From Psychromonas sp. psych-6C06 (GTDB lineage Bacteria; Pseudomonadota; Gammaproteobacteria; Enterobacterales; Psychromonadaceae), in assembly GCF_002835465.1 (NCBI RefSeq), contig NZ_PIZM01000004.1, forward strand, positions 1 to 64,000: a stretch of DNA of 64,000 nucleotides, read 5' to 3'. The notes beneath the pieces were generated by a model. It was not told the origin of the DNA and did not search any database. It saw nothing but the letters and a program-made list of their open reading frames with translations. This document shows, piece by piece, positions 9,542 through 18,344 of the stretch. Numbering within the stretch: position 1 is the stretch's first letter; every line of letters begins with the position of its first letter. The position numbers and the translations under genes were made by a program.

Positions 9542-10399
9542 TTAAGGACGCTGTGCTAATACCTTATCAATATCAGTAGCACTATGTCGTTCAGGTAGTT
9601 GTTCCCAAGCTTCACCCCAAGAACGGTTGACGATACAACCACGCTGTACCGCGCTACGTTGTTGTAATTGAGTCGCCCAACGCATGATATGGGTATAGTT
9701 TTGTACCTGTAAAAACTCTGCCGCATCATACAATTCGCCTAATACCAATTTGCCATACCATGGAAAAATCGCCATATCGGCAATCGAATATTCTTCTCCT
9801 GCAACGTAGGTATTGTTTGCCAGTTGTTTATCCAGTACATCTAATTGGCGTTTAGCTTCCATTGCAAAGCGGTTAATCGGGTATTCTAATTTTTCATCTG
9901 CATAGGCATAAAAATGGCCAAAACCGCCACCAAGAAATGGCGCTGACCCTTGCGCCCAAAATAACCAGTTAAAAGTTTGCGTGCGTGCGCTCCCCTGCGC
10001 TGGTAAAAAGTGACCAAACTTTTCGGCCAAATGTAGCAGTATAGAAGCGGACTCAAAGACATTTACCTCTTCATCGCCGGATTTATCTAGCAATGCGGGT
10101 ATTTTTGAATTTGGATTTACGGCAACAAAACCCGATGAGAATTGATTGCCTTCACCGATATTTATCAGGTAAGCATCGTATTCCGCCTCTGTAATGCCCA
10201 ATGCGAGTAATTCTTCTAATAGAATGGTTACTTTTTGGCCGTTAGGTGTGCCTAATGAATATAGCTGTAATGGGTTATCACCTTGTGGAAGTGCTTGTTG
10301 ATGTGTTGCACCAGAAACGGGACGATTAATGTTCGCCCACTTGTTGCCTGACGCGGTATTTTCACTCCAAATTTTAGGGGGTTGATATTGCTTAGTCAT
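9542..10399 (-). CDS. yghU: YghU-type glutathione S-transferase / disulfide-bond oxidoreductase
   Basis: The ATG at 10399 (MTKQYQPPKIW) is chosen because it has AGGAA six bases upstream and gives 285 residues, close to E. coli YghU. Longer versions of the frame run into the preceding gene. The N-terminus matches the Nu-class GST family: LYSLGTPNGQKVTILLEEL in the thioredoxin-like domain with the Thr-Pro-Asn active-site region, then NPNSKIPAL and ESASILLHLAEK. The C-terminal part is the all-alpha GST domain (SIADMAIFPWYG). Members reduce disulfides and organic hydroperoxides with glutathione in the cytoplasm. The gene follows the deacetylase gene by 22 bp and may be co-transcribed with it. Confidence 0.92.
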   Translation of the reverse strand: MTKQYQPPKIWSENTASGNKWANINRPVSGATHQQALPQGDNPLQLYSLGTPNGQKVTILLEELLALGITEAEYDAYLINIGEGNQFSSGFVAVNPNSKIPALLDKSGDEEVNVFESASILLHLAEKFGHFLPAQGSARTQTFNWLFWAQGSAPFLGGGFGHFYAYADEKLEYPINRFAMEAKRQLDVLDKQLANNTYVAGEEYSIADMAIFPWYGKLVLGELYDAAEFLQVQNYTHIMRWATQLQQRSAVQRGCIVNRSWGEAWEQLPERHSATDIDKVLAQRP

Positions 10400-10421
10400 C
10401 AGCATTTCCTTTAATAATTGA

Positions 10422-11507
10422 TTAAAATAATAGGGTAATATCGCCTTTATCCGTTTGATATTCAAACTGAATTTTTCCATCTTGCTGAACAAAAGCTAAT
10501 GCTTCTCCGCCCTGCTCAACCGCAACCACTTTTTGCTCCACATCGCCCATAGCGGTCAACTCACGATTAACCTGCGAACACAATTGCGTCTGGGTAACCG
10601 TTCCTTGTATTGAGAAACGTTGCTGTTGTGCATCGGATTTTTCTAATGTTAGGGTGCAATACTCTCGTGCATAGCGATAATTAACGATTTCGCCAGCATC
10701 ACTGACCCACACTAAATCGGTGTCAGAGGCCTGTTTGAGTTTGTCTAGCAATCTCAGGTATTCTGTTTTACTGACGGCAAAGTAAGAGTCATCATTAATA
10801 CCGTGGAAATACTGCACACCAAAGCCCTGTTGTGAAATGACATCCTGTAAAAATGCCCCTAAGCGTTTCTTTTTTCCCAATTTCCAATAGGGGCTCCAAT
10901 CATAAAAAAGCGATACTTTTAATTTATAACCATTGTAAAAATCTTTGTCGTTAATACCTTGATTGCCAGCCCATACTCCATTATTTTCTACTGGCGCACG
11001 CATGGCAATTAACTCAGGATGTTCACGTACATATTTATAGCTTTCATCACTACCAATGTCATAGGGCATAGCCATTAAGGTCGGCGTGTAACCAGTTTTG
11101 GCTTTTATGCGCTCGTTTGCTTTGCCAATATCTAATTCATTTTTCCAATCATCACGAAAGGTTTTCGACTCCCAAGTCGGCTTAAACGCAGGTGTGTGTC
11201 GCATCGAATGGTTATAGAGTGTAAAACCGTCATCCACATACTGCTTGGCTTTATCCCAAAGATCAGGCCAACAACTTCTTGCTATCACACCAAAAGAGGC
11301 GGTTAAACCTCGCTTTTTCAATTCAGGAACAGCAATGTTATGGATACTGTCTTGTGTACCTCCGCAATAATCATCGTGTTGTAGTGCATAGGCTGATTGC
11401 TTATTGTATTTCCAAGTACTATTAACAAGGGAGATGTCATTGGCTTGGGAAGCCTGTGAGAGGGTTGCCAAAAGAAGTGCGCTGGCGCTTATTTTAATAA
11501 CAGACAT
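10422..11507 (-). CDS. Secreted polysaccharide deacetylase family protein
   Basis: A 361-residue protein with a signal peptide (hydrophobic core ALLLATL, likely cleavage after SQA at about residue 22). The NodB-homology fold is indicated by HDD at 44-46 (metal-binding motif 1, usually T-x-DD), HSMRH at 100-104 (the H-x-x-x-H motif 2) and LYNHSMRHT context typical of carbohydrate esterase family 4. It is expected to remove acetyl groups from a polysaccharide such as chitin oligomers, peptidoglycan or exopolysaccharide in the periplasm or outside the cell; the substrate cannot be read from sequence. The start has a good AAGGAT site upstream. The C-terminal 90 residues look like an added beta-rich domain. 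It precedes yghU. Confidence 0.8.
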   Translation of the reverse strand: MSVIKISASALLLATLSQASQANDISLVNSTWKYNKQSAYALQHDDYCGGTQDSIHNIAVPELKKRGLTASFGVIARSCWPDLWDKAKQYVDDGFTLYNHSMRHTPAFKPTWESKTFRDDWKNELDIGKANERIKAKTGYTPTLMAMPYDIGSDESYKYVREHPELIAMRAPVENNGVWAGNQGINDKDFYNGYKLKVSLFYDWSPYWKLGKKKRLGAFLQDVISQQGFGVQYFHGINDDSYFAVSKTEYLRLLDKLKQASDTDLVWVSDAGEIVNYRYAREYCTLTLEKSDAQQQRFSIQGTVTQTQLCSQVNRELTAMGDVEQKVVAVEQGGEALAFVQQDGKIQFEYQTDKGDITLLF

Positions 11508-11593
11508 AATATCCTTCCAAATTGTGGTGAAGCTGAATTATCTCCTATCGATGATTAAAAAACAGTGAAATGTGTGCTTTTTTGTGAGGCAAA

Positions 11594-11618
11594 ACTCGGC
11601 ACTATCTCAGTACCGAGT
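11594..11618 (-). terminator. Terminator of the aceB-aceA operon
   Basis: ACTCGGCACT and AGTACCGAGT pair with one mismatch around a 5-nt loop. On the minus strand the stem is followed by TTTTGCCTC. It lies 15 bp past the aceA stop codon. Confidence 0.65.
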
Positions 11619-11632
11619 GTCAATAAGTCTGT

Positions 11633-13231
11633 TTATGAGAATTGACTCATGGTGTTATTTTCGCCCGAGGCTTTTAAGGCTTGATCACCTGAGAAGTACT
11701 CTTTGTGATCATCACCTATGTTGGAGCCTGACATGTCTTGATGTTTTACTGATGCCAGAGATTGGCGGATCTCTTGGCGCTGCACATTTTCAACGTAAGC
11801 CAGCATGCCGCGCTCGCCAAAGTATTCTTTAGCTAAGTTATCGGTTGAAAGCGCTGCCGTATGGTAGGTCGGTAGCGTGATCAAATGATGGAAAATACCC
11901 GCATGTTTAGACGCTTCCCTTTGGAAGTCTTGAATCTTCTCATCGGCCGTCGTTGCCAGCGCTGTGTTATCGTAAAGCGGGCTCATCAAGTCACCGCGAT
12001 GGTATGAGCTTAAGTCTTTACCTTCACTTTGCCACGCATCAAATACTTGCTGACGGAAGTTTAATGTCCAGTTAAAGGATGGGCTATTGTTGTAAACTAA
12101 TTTGGCATTGGGTACCACTTCGCGAATACGGTTTACCATGCCCGCAATCTGCTCTACATTCGGCGTTTCCGTTTCAATCCAAAGTAGATCTGCGCCATGT
12201 TGCAGTGAAGTAATACAATCAAGTACGACACGATCTTCACCGGTATTAGGTTTAAAGCGTACTAAGCCGTTCGCCAAACGTGTTGGTTTAATAAGCTCAC
12301 CGCCACGGTGTAACACCATATCTCCCGAGTCTAGTTGATCTAGCGAATTGAGTGGCTCGCCATCGATAAAGGCATTGTACTGTTCCGCTAAATCACCAGG
12401 ATATTGCGACACAGGGATTTTTTGAGTCAGCCCAGCACCTAGTGAATCAGTACGCGCGACGATAATTCCCTCTTCAACGCCTAATTCTAAAAAGGCATAA
12501 CGTACGGCATTAATTTTCGCGAGAAAATCTTCATGGGGCACCGTTACTTTACCGTCTTGGTGACCACACTGCTTAGCATCTGACACTTGGTTTTCAATCT
12601 GAATACAGCATGCCCCCGCTTCAATCATCTTTTTAGCCAGTAAATAAGTCGCTTCTTCATTACCAAAACCGGCATCAATATCGGCAATAATCGGCACCAC
12701 ATGAGTTTCAAATTCATTGATCTGTTTTTGCACTGCTTGTGCGGCGACTTGATCGCCACGACTTTGTGCGTCATCGAGCTCGGTAAACAGATGGTTTAGC
12801 TCACGCGCATCCGCCTGTTTTAAGAAAGTATATAGCTCTTCAATGAGCATCGGCACAGAGGTTTTTTCATGCATTGACTGATCCGGTAACGGACCAAATT
12901 CTGAGCGCATCGCAGCAACCATCCATCCAGAGAGGTAAAGGTAACGCCCCTTAGTGGTGGTGAAATGCTTTTTAATGGAGATCATCTTTTGTTGGCCAAT
13001 AAATCCGTGCCAACAACCTAATGATTGTGTGTAGTTATCACTATTTTCATCATAAGCGTGCATATCTTCACGCATAATAGCCGCAGTATAATTGGCAATA
13101 TCTAACCCTGTTTTGAAACGATTTTGTAAACGCATACGGGTTACGTATTCAGCATTAATTGCATTCCATGTTGTACCTTGTTGGCCTAAGAAGTTGCTTG
13201 CGTTGTTCATTTCTGTTTTGTAATTCATCAT
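11633..13231 (-). CDS. aceA: Isocitrate lyase (glyoxylate shunt)
   Basis: Splits isocitrate into succinate and glyoxylate, letting cells grow on acetate or fatty acids. The 532-residue product is of the long proteobacterial type, close in length and sequence to the Pseudomonas aeruginosa enzyme. Catalytic loop KQCGH lies at about 220-224; other family stretches are YTQSLGCWHGFIGQQK, IIADIDAGFGN, LLWIETE and LVYNNSPSFNW. The start at 13231 (MMNYKTEM) follows GAGAGGG by 5 bases; the next ATG (13228) is equally possible, while an ATG at 13252 is upstream of the ribosome site. It lies 42 bp after aceB, so the two are very likely one operon. Confidence 0.97.
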   Translation of the reverse strand: MMNYKTEMNNASNFLGQQGTTWNAINAEYVTRMRLQNRFKTGLDIANYTAAIMREDMHAYDENSDNYTQSLGCWHGFIGQQKMISIKKHFTTTKGRYLYLSGWMVAAMRSEFGPLPDQSMHEKTSVPMLIEELYTFLKQADARELNHLFTELDDAQSRGDQVAAQAVQKQINEFETHVVPIIADIDAGFGNEEATYLLAKKMIEAGACCIQIENQVSDAKQCGHQDGKVTVPHEDFLAKINAVRYAFLELGVEEGIIVARTDSLGAGLTQKIPVSQYPGDLAEQYNAFIDGEPLNSLDQLDSGDMVLHRGGELIKPTRLANGLVRFKPNTGEDRVVLDCITSLQHGADLLWIETETPNVEQIAGMVNRIREVVPNAKLVYNNSPSFNWTLNFRQQVFDAWQSEGKDLSSYHRGDLMSPLYDNTALATTADEKIQDFQREASKHAGIFHHLITLPTYHTAALSTDNLAKEYFGERGMLAYVENVQRQEIRQSLASVKHQDMSGSNIGDDHKEYFSGDQALKASGENNTMSQFS

Positions 13232-13273
13232 AATTCCCTCTCTATTGATCATTTGTGTAGTGAATAAAACTAT

Positions 13274-15457
13274 CTAGAATTGCTGTTTTGCTAATATGCG
13301 GTACTCGTGTAACAGTGGTTCGGTATAACCGTTTGGTTGTTTATCTCCTTTAAAAATAAGTGCTTGCGCTGCTTGAAAAGCTAAGTTTTGCTCGCAATTA
13401 GGACACATGTTACGGTAGCCCGGCACGCCCTTGTTTTGCTCATCAACCACTTGAGCCATATTTTGCATTACTTGCTCAACCTGTGAGTGGGTGCAAACCT
13501 TATGTATTAACCAGTTGCTAATATGTTGACTCGAAATACGTAATGTGGCGCGATCTTCCATTAAGCCGATATCATTAATATCCGGCACTTTAGAGCACCC
13601 GACGCCCATCTCTACCCAGCGCACTACATAACCTAAAATACCTTGAATATTGTTAGCTAACTCACTCAATACCTGTTCCTCGCTAAGCTGTATTTCATTC
13701 GGCATAACAGGCATGGTTAACATCGCATCAAGACTGGCAGGCTGGCGTGTTAATATTGATTTTTGTTGTTCAAACACATCAATTTGGTGATAGTGCAAAG
13801 CATGTAAAGTGGCTGCTGTCGGAGATGGTACCCAAGCGGTATTGGCGCCAGATTGCGGGTGTACAATTTTATCTTGCATCATCTGCTTCATCTCATCGGG
13901 CATCGCCCACATGCCTTTACCAATTTGCGCTTTTCCTGAAAACCCACAGCGTAACCCTATCTCAACATTGTTATTCTCATAGGCTCCGATCCAAGGTTCG
14001 TTTTTAATGGCAGATTTAGGGTAAAAAGCGCCCGCTCTCATGCTGGTGTGGATCTCATCGCCCGTTCTATCTAAAAAGCCGGTATTAATAAACACCACAC
14101 GCTCGCGTGCTTCGTAAATGCACTGTTTAAGGTTGAGTGTGGTGCGACGCTCTTCATCCATGATGCCAATTTTTAAGGTGTTTTTAGGCAGGTTTAAAAT
14201 CTCTTCCACGCGACTAAACAACTCACAGGTGAAACGCACTTCTTCGGGGCCATGCATTTTGGGCTTAACAATATAAATGCTACCGGTATGGCTATTTCTA
14301 AATTTGTCTCCTTCGCGTTTTTGTAGATCTAAACTACCAATGAGCGCGGTAATCAATGCATCAACAATCCCTTCTGGCGCATTATTACCCTCACTATCTT
14401 GGATTAAATCGGTGCCCATCAAATGGCCAACATTTCGTACCATCAACAGCGATCTCCCCGGTACACGGTATAACTCGCCTGATTTAGCGGTAAAACAGCG
14501 ATCATAATTAAGATGACGCTCAACGGTGTGACCATTCTTCACAAAAGAGGCGGCTAAATTCCCGGTCATCAAGCCATACCAGTTTCGGTAAGCCGACACT
14601 TTGTCGTTACTATCAACTGCAGAAACTGAGTCTTCAAAATCAATAATGGTGGTCAACGCTGACTCAATCTGAATATCATCAATGCCGGCCTTATCAGTCG
14701 CACCAATTTTACCGTGGCGGTCAATCTGTAACCCCACATGTAAGCCATTATTTTTTAATAGCAGGTAACTTGGCTCATTTTTTGAACCATCAAAGGCGGT
14801 AAACTGGCAAGGTGTTTTTAAACCGCTTTCACGACCATCTGCAAAGAATGCAAGTAGATGCTGGTAATAAACTAAGTAGCTCGATACATCGTGGTGCGAA
14901 CCTGTTTCTAGCGGAAAATGTTCATCTAAAAAGTCTTTCGCTTTGTTGATCACCACTTCAGCACGTTGTGTATTAAAAGTGGCGCCCTTTGCTAACGCTT
15001 TGGTATCGTCAATAACATCAGTGCCATAAAATGCATCGTACAGACTGCCCCAACGTGCATTAGCCGCATTTAATGCAAAACGCGCATTACTCACGGGAAC
15101 CACCAACTGCGGACCTGCCATGGTAGAAATTTCCGGATCAACATTGCAGGTTTCAATTTGAAAATCGTTAATTTCAGGTGTGAGATAATTAATATCTTGT
15201 AAAAATTCACGATAAGCCTTGCTGAGTGTTGGATTATTGCTATAAGGGTTATCGTGGTGCCACTGGTCAATTTGTGTTTGCATCTCTTTACGAGTTTGTA
15301 GCAATGCACTGTTTTGCTCAGAAAAGTCACAGATAAGACAATTAAAGTCGTACCAAAAATTGACGCTGTTTAAAGATGTCTGTGGCAAAATTTCATCGTT
15401 AATAAACTGATAGAATGCAGGGTTTATCGCGCACTGTTTCTCTTGAGGTAAAGTCAT
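13274..15457 (-). CDS. glcB: Malate synthase G
   Basis: Condenses glyoxylate with acetyl-CoA to malate, the second glyoxylate-shunt step. The 727-residue length fits the G isoform (about 723 in E. coli), not the 530-residue A isoform. Family stretches include FEDSVSAVD, NVGHLMGTDL, FINTGFLDRTGDEIHT and PNCEQNLAFQAAQALIF. The ATG at 15457 (MTLPQEKQC) has AAGGAG six bases upstream; the longer ATG at 15475 lacks one. This is an unusual pairing in one sense: a G-type synthase sits in operon with aceA and appears to serve as the shunt enzyme, the job AceB does in E. coli. The gene is divergent from the putative regulator at 15625. Confidence 0.96.
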   Translation of the reverse strand: MTLPQEKQCAINPAFYQFINDEILPQTSLNSVNFWYDFNCLICDFSEQNSALLQTRKEMQTQIDQWHHDNPYSNNPTLSKAYREFLQDINYLTPEINDFQIETCNVDPEISTMAGPQLVVPVSNARFALNAANARWGSLYDAFYGTDVIDDTKALAKGATFNTQRAEVVINKAKDFLDEHFPLETGSHHDVSSYLVYYQHLLAFFADGRESGLKTPCQFTAFDGSKNEPSYLLLKNNGLHVGLQIDRHGKIGATDKAGIDDIQIESALTTIIDFEDSVSAVDSNDKVSAYRNWYGLMTGNLAASFVKNGHTVERHLNYDRCFTAKSGELYRVPGRSLLMVRNVGHLMGTDLIQDSEGNNAPEGIVDALITALIGSLDLQKREGDKFRNSHTGSIYIVKPKMHGPEEVRFTCELFSRVEEILNLPKNTLKIGIMDEERRTTLNLKQCIYEARERVVFINTGFLDRTGDEIHTSMRAGAFYPKSAIKNEPWIGAYENNNVEIGLRCGFSGKAQIGKGMWAMPDEMKQMMQDKIVHPQSGANTAWVPSPTAATLHALHYHQIDVFEQQKSILTRQPASLDAMLTMPVMPNEIQLSEEQVLSELANNIQGILGYVVRWVEMGVGCSKVPDINDIGLMEDRATLRISSQHISNWLIHKVCTHSQVEQVMQNMAQVVDEQNKGVPGYRNMCPNCEQNLAFQAAQALIFKGDKQPNGYTEPLLHEYRILAKQQF

Positions 15458-15624
15458 ATTTTGCTCCTTGGTCACATCACATCGCTGCTAAGATAAAAAT
15501 TCGAAAACCGTCTACCGCTCACTTTTCAAACTCTTTTTGTTTATTTGTCATTCAACAGTTGTAACTATAGAGAAATAATTCATATAATTTCACAAAGAAA
15601 ATTACACAGTGTAAATTTTACAAA
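15458..15624. promoter_or_regulatory. Divergent control region between malate synthase and ScfR-like regulator
   Basis: A 167-bp AT-rich spacer. At 15602-15614 lies the 13-bp palindrome TTACACAGTGTAA, extended by AAAA on one side and ATTTT on the other. It ends 10 bases before the regulator start codon, so a protein bound there could block the regulator's own expression and touch the divergent aceBA promoter. The right arm with flank, GTGTAAATTTT (15609-15619), recurs in inverse orientation upstream of the second fbp gene. That it is an operator is inferred. Confidence 0.5.
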
Positions 15625-17133
15625 ATGAAAATAAAAAAAAGCTTAGGAAGACAATCACACTTTCTCGGGACTAAAATACGTAACCTGCGAAAACGTAATG
15701 GATTAACGTTGGAAGATCTCTCTTCTCGATGTATTAAATTAGACGCGGAATATGCACCTTCGGTCTCTTACCTTTCGATGATTGAACGAGGTAAACGAGT
15801 GCCAAGTGAAGATATGCTGGCGGTCATTGCAACCGTTTTTCAAAAAAGCAGTCAATGGTTTTTAGATGATGCGCCAGAAGCACAGGATATTACACCAGAA
15901 AAGGGTAACAGGGGCGGTATTAAAGGCATGGCATTAGAGCCTAGCTTCTTGTTTTCAAATGAAATATTGCAAATAGCCATTCCTGAGATGTTATCGCAAA
16001 CTGGCACTACCGGAAGACAGTTTGCTCACCTGTTAATTCGTGCTCATCAAGAACACCATCAAAACCATTTTCCCGATTTAGAGCGCGCTGCAGAAGAGAT
16101 TGGTTTAAAGAAAATGCCACTTTACGCTGAAGATTTAATGGAGATAAGTGAATCTCGTGGATTAAAAATAAGTTGGTTTACACGCTTGCCAAAAGCGGAA
16201 AATGTTACTGACTCAAGTAATAAATTAGTTACCTCATACTTCCAGCCACCACGTACAGTTTACCTAAACAAAATATTAAAAAATAATATCACCCGGCTTA
16301 AATATGAGCTGGCTGTGCACATTGGACATAATGTTTTGCACAATAGTGATGGTGAAAAAAGCATCATGGTTGCCGGCGATCAAACTCAATATGATATTCA
16401 AAAGGAGCAGATCCCCTCTTCAAGCCAACTCGATGCGCAGGATATTTTGCATGCTTGGCGTGATTTTGAATGTAGCTTTTTTGCAGCGGCCCTGCTTTGC
16501 CCTAAAGTCCCCTTTAGGCAGCTACTTGATCGTGAAGGTTATGAGATAGATGTGTGTAAACAGATTGAAGTGTCAGAAGCAGTAGTAATGCGCCGTATGA
16601 CAGCGGTTTCAGCTTATCCGCACTGGCACTATTTTGATGCCTATGCACAGGGGAAATTAAAAGCAGTGTATCGAGGTAATGGTATTCCATTGCCTTGGGG
16701 AAACATGCGTATTGTCCGCGACCCTTGCCAGCATTGGTCTGTATTTCGTATGCTAAACCAACCCGCGGCCGGAACCGCAGCTCAGTTTTCCATTTTAAAT
16801 GAAAATGGCATTGCCAAAATATATTGCTGTGAGTCTATCAAAGTACAAGATTTAAATAGTGCCAGTCATGTGCTGTGTACCGGCATTGAGCTCAACCCTG
16901 CGATCAGTGCGCAGGGGCACGATGCCACTTTATTGGTCAATGAATTACAAAAATTATGTATTGAAAATGGTGGTACTTGCAAAATACCACCTAAAATGAA
17001 AACAGTGCTTAATAGCGTGGCACGGATTCTCAACATAAATTGGATAACCCGTGGCATAGAACAGGAAGCACAGCTCATTTGTGCACGTGGTGCAGTTTGT
17101 CCTCGTAAACCAAGTTGTTACAGCAATCAATAA
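15625..17133 (+). CDS. ScfR/RamB-like XRE-family regulator of acetate/short-chain fatty acid metabolism
   Basis: A 502-residue protein: an XRE-type helix-turn-helix at about 12-70 (GTKIRNLRKRNGLTLEDLS, SYLSMIERGKRVPS), an IrrE/ImmA-like middle domain and a long C-terminal domain of the DUF2083 type. The metallopeptidase motif of IrrE proteins is degenerate here (VHIGH in place of HExxH), so proteolysis is unlikely. A cysteine-rich tail (CARGAVCPRKPSC) is a hallmark of this family. Family members such as RamB of Corynebacterium control glyoxylate-shunt and acetate genes. Its position divergent from aceBA supports that role; activation versus repression cannot be told. The ATG at 15625 has no good ribosome site. 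It is 9 bp upstream of fbp copy 1 and probably co-transcribed with it. Confidence 0.85.
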   Translation: MKIKKSLGRQSHFLGTKIRNLRKRNGLTLEDLSSRCIKLDAEYAPSVSYLSMIERGKRVPSEDMLAVIATVFQKSSQWFLDDAPEAQDITPEKGNRGGIKGMALEPSFLFSNEILQIAIPEMLSQTGTTGRQFAHLLIRAHQEHHQNHFPDLERAAEEIGLKKMPLYAEDLMEISESRGLKISWFTRLPKAENVTDSSNKLVTSYFQPPRTVYLNKILKNNITRLKYELAVHIGHNVLHNSDGEKSIMVAGDQTQYDIQKEQIPSSSQLDAQDILHAWRDFECSFFAAALLCPKVPFRQLLDREGYEIDVCKQIEVSEAVVMRRMTAVSAYPHWHYFDAYAQGKLKAVYRGNGIPLPWGNMRIVRDPCQHWSVFRMLNQPAAGTAAQFSILNENGIAKIYCCESIKVQDLNSASHVLCTGIELNPAISAQGHDATLLVNELQKLCIENGGTCKIPPKMKTVLNSVARILNINWITRGIEQEAQLICARGAVCPRKPSCYSNQ

Positions 17134-17142
17134 GGAATAAAT

Positions 17143-18144
17143 ATGATCACCTTAGGCGAATTTATCATTGAAAAACAACAAGATTTTCCAGAAGCCAGTG
17201 GCGAGTTAAGCGCATTGTTAGGTGCGATTAGGCTAGCCGCCAAAGTTGTTAACCGTGAAATAAACAAAGCAGGCATCGCTGATATTATTGGTGCAACGGG
17301 CGTTGAAAATATTCAAGGTGAAGTGCAACAAAAAATGGATCTGTACGCTAACGATAAATTCAAATTAGCGCTCGAAGCACGGGGTGAGGTATGTGGTATC
17401 GCCTCTGAAGAGGAGGATGATTATGTTTCTTTTGATAGTGAACGAGGCTGTAACAGTAAATATGTGGTGTTGATGGATCCGCTTGATGGCTCCTCTAATA
17501 TCGATGTGAATGTTTCTGTGGGCACTATATTTTCAATTTATAAACGTGTCAGTCCGCTTGGTAGCCCGGCGACGTTAGCGGATTTTTTACAGCCAGGCGA
17601 TCAACAAGTGGCCGCCGGTTATGTTATTTATGGTTCATCTACCATGCTGGTATATACCACAGGTAATGGTGTACACGGCTTTACTTTAGACCCTTCTTTA
17701 GGTGTCTTTTATCTTTCACATGAAAATATGACTATCCCTAAAAATGGTGTTATCTACTCAATTAATGAGGGTAATTACCTAAAATTCCCAATGGGTGTTA
17801 AAAAATACTTAAAATATTGCCAAGAGATAGACAGTGCCACTCATCGTCCCTACACCTCGCGCTATATCGGCTCTTTAGTTTCAGATTTTCACCGTAATTT
17901 GCTCAAGGGTGGCATATATATCTACCCTTCAACCGCCTCTGCCCCTCAGGGAAAATTGCGTTTACTCTATGAATGTAATCCGATGGCATTTTTAATGGAG
18001 CAAGCAGGAGGTTTAGCCAGTGATGGCGAACGTCGCATTTTAACTATCTCTCCAACAGAGTTACACCAAAGAGTGCCTTTCTTTTGTGGCAGTGAAAATA
18101 TGGTTAATGATGTGCAAGGCATGCTTAGCCAATTTAAAGATTAA
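17143..18144 (+). CDS. fbp: Fructose-1,6-bisphosphatase class 1, copy 1
   Basis: Hydrolyses fructose 1,6-bisphosphate to fructose 6-phosphate, the committing gluconeogenic step. At 333 residues it has the full family length, with the metal/active-site stretch [17 protein letters not shown], the acidic EEED loop after GIAS, and [16 protein letters not shown]. The start has AAGGAATAA seven bases upstream. The distance of 9 bp from the ScfR-like regulator gene suggests one transcript, which would tie gluconeogenic flux to the acetate regulator. It is about 85% identical (counted by eye) to the next gene, so the two arose by tandem duplication. Confidence 0.96.
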   Translation: MITLGEFIIEKQQDFPEASGELSALLGAIRLAAKVVNREINKAGIADIIGATGVENIQGEVQQKMDLYANDKFKLALEARGEVCGIASEEEDDYVSFDSERGCNSKYVVLMDPLDGSSNIDVNVSVGTIFSIYKRVSPLGSPATLADFLQPGDQQVAAGYVIYGSSTMLVYTTGNGVHGFTLDPSLGVFYLSHENMTIPKNGVIYSINEGNYLKFPMGVKKYLKYCQEIDSATHRPYTSRYIGSLVSDFHRNLLKGGIYIYPSTASAPQGKLRLLYECNPMAFLMEQAGGLASDGERRILTISPTELHQRVPFFCGSENMVNDVQGMLSQFKD

Positions 18145-18175
18145 TAAAAATACAGTATTCAGACATTTCATCAAT

Positions 18176-18201
18176 AGGGGCTAGTACATGAGAAAGCCCC
18201 T
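18176..18201 (+). terminator. Possible terminator after fbp copy 1
   Basis: AGGGGCT and AGCCCCT form a 7-bp stem with a 12-nt loop, followed by TTCTT. It lies between the two fbp genes. Confidence 0.5.
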
Positions 18202-18230
18202 TTCTTGACTAAAGAATTATCTTTAATGGT

Positions 18231-18241
18231 AAAATTTACAC
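18231..18241 (+). promoter_or_regulatory. AAAATTTACAC, half-site shared with the aceB/regulator spacer
   Basis: This 11-mer upstream of fbp copy 2 is the exact reverse complement of 15609-15619 in the malate synthase/regulator spacer. It could be a binding half-site of the ScfR-like regulator. The regulatory role is inferred only from the match and the gene context. Confidence 0.35.
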
Positions 18242-18344
18242 TTTAATATCACAAAACCACTAGATATATCATCGGATCACGCGTTACAATGCACCGCGAA
18301 GATTGATTTGTAATATAATATCACTTTATTAATTTGGAGCTAAG

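Noticed and set aside
9353-9559. 68-codon plus-strand frame in the tandem repeat
   Set aside because: It consists largely of the 107-bp repeat unit and runs into the end of yghU; no ribosome site or recognisable protein.
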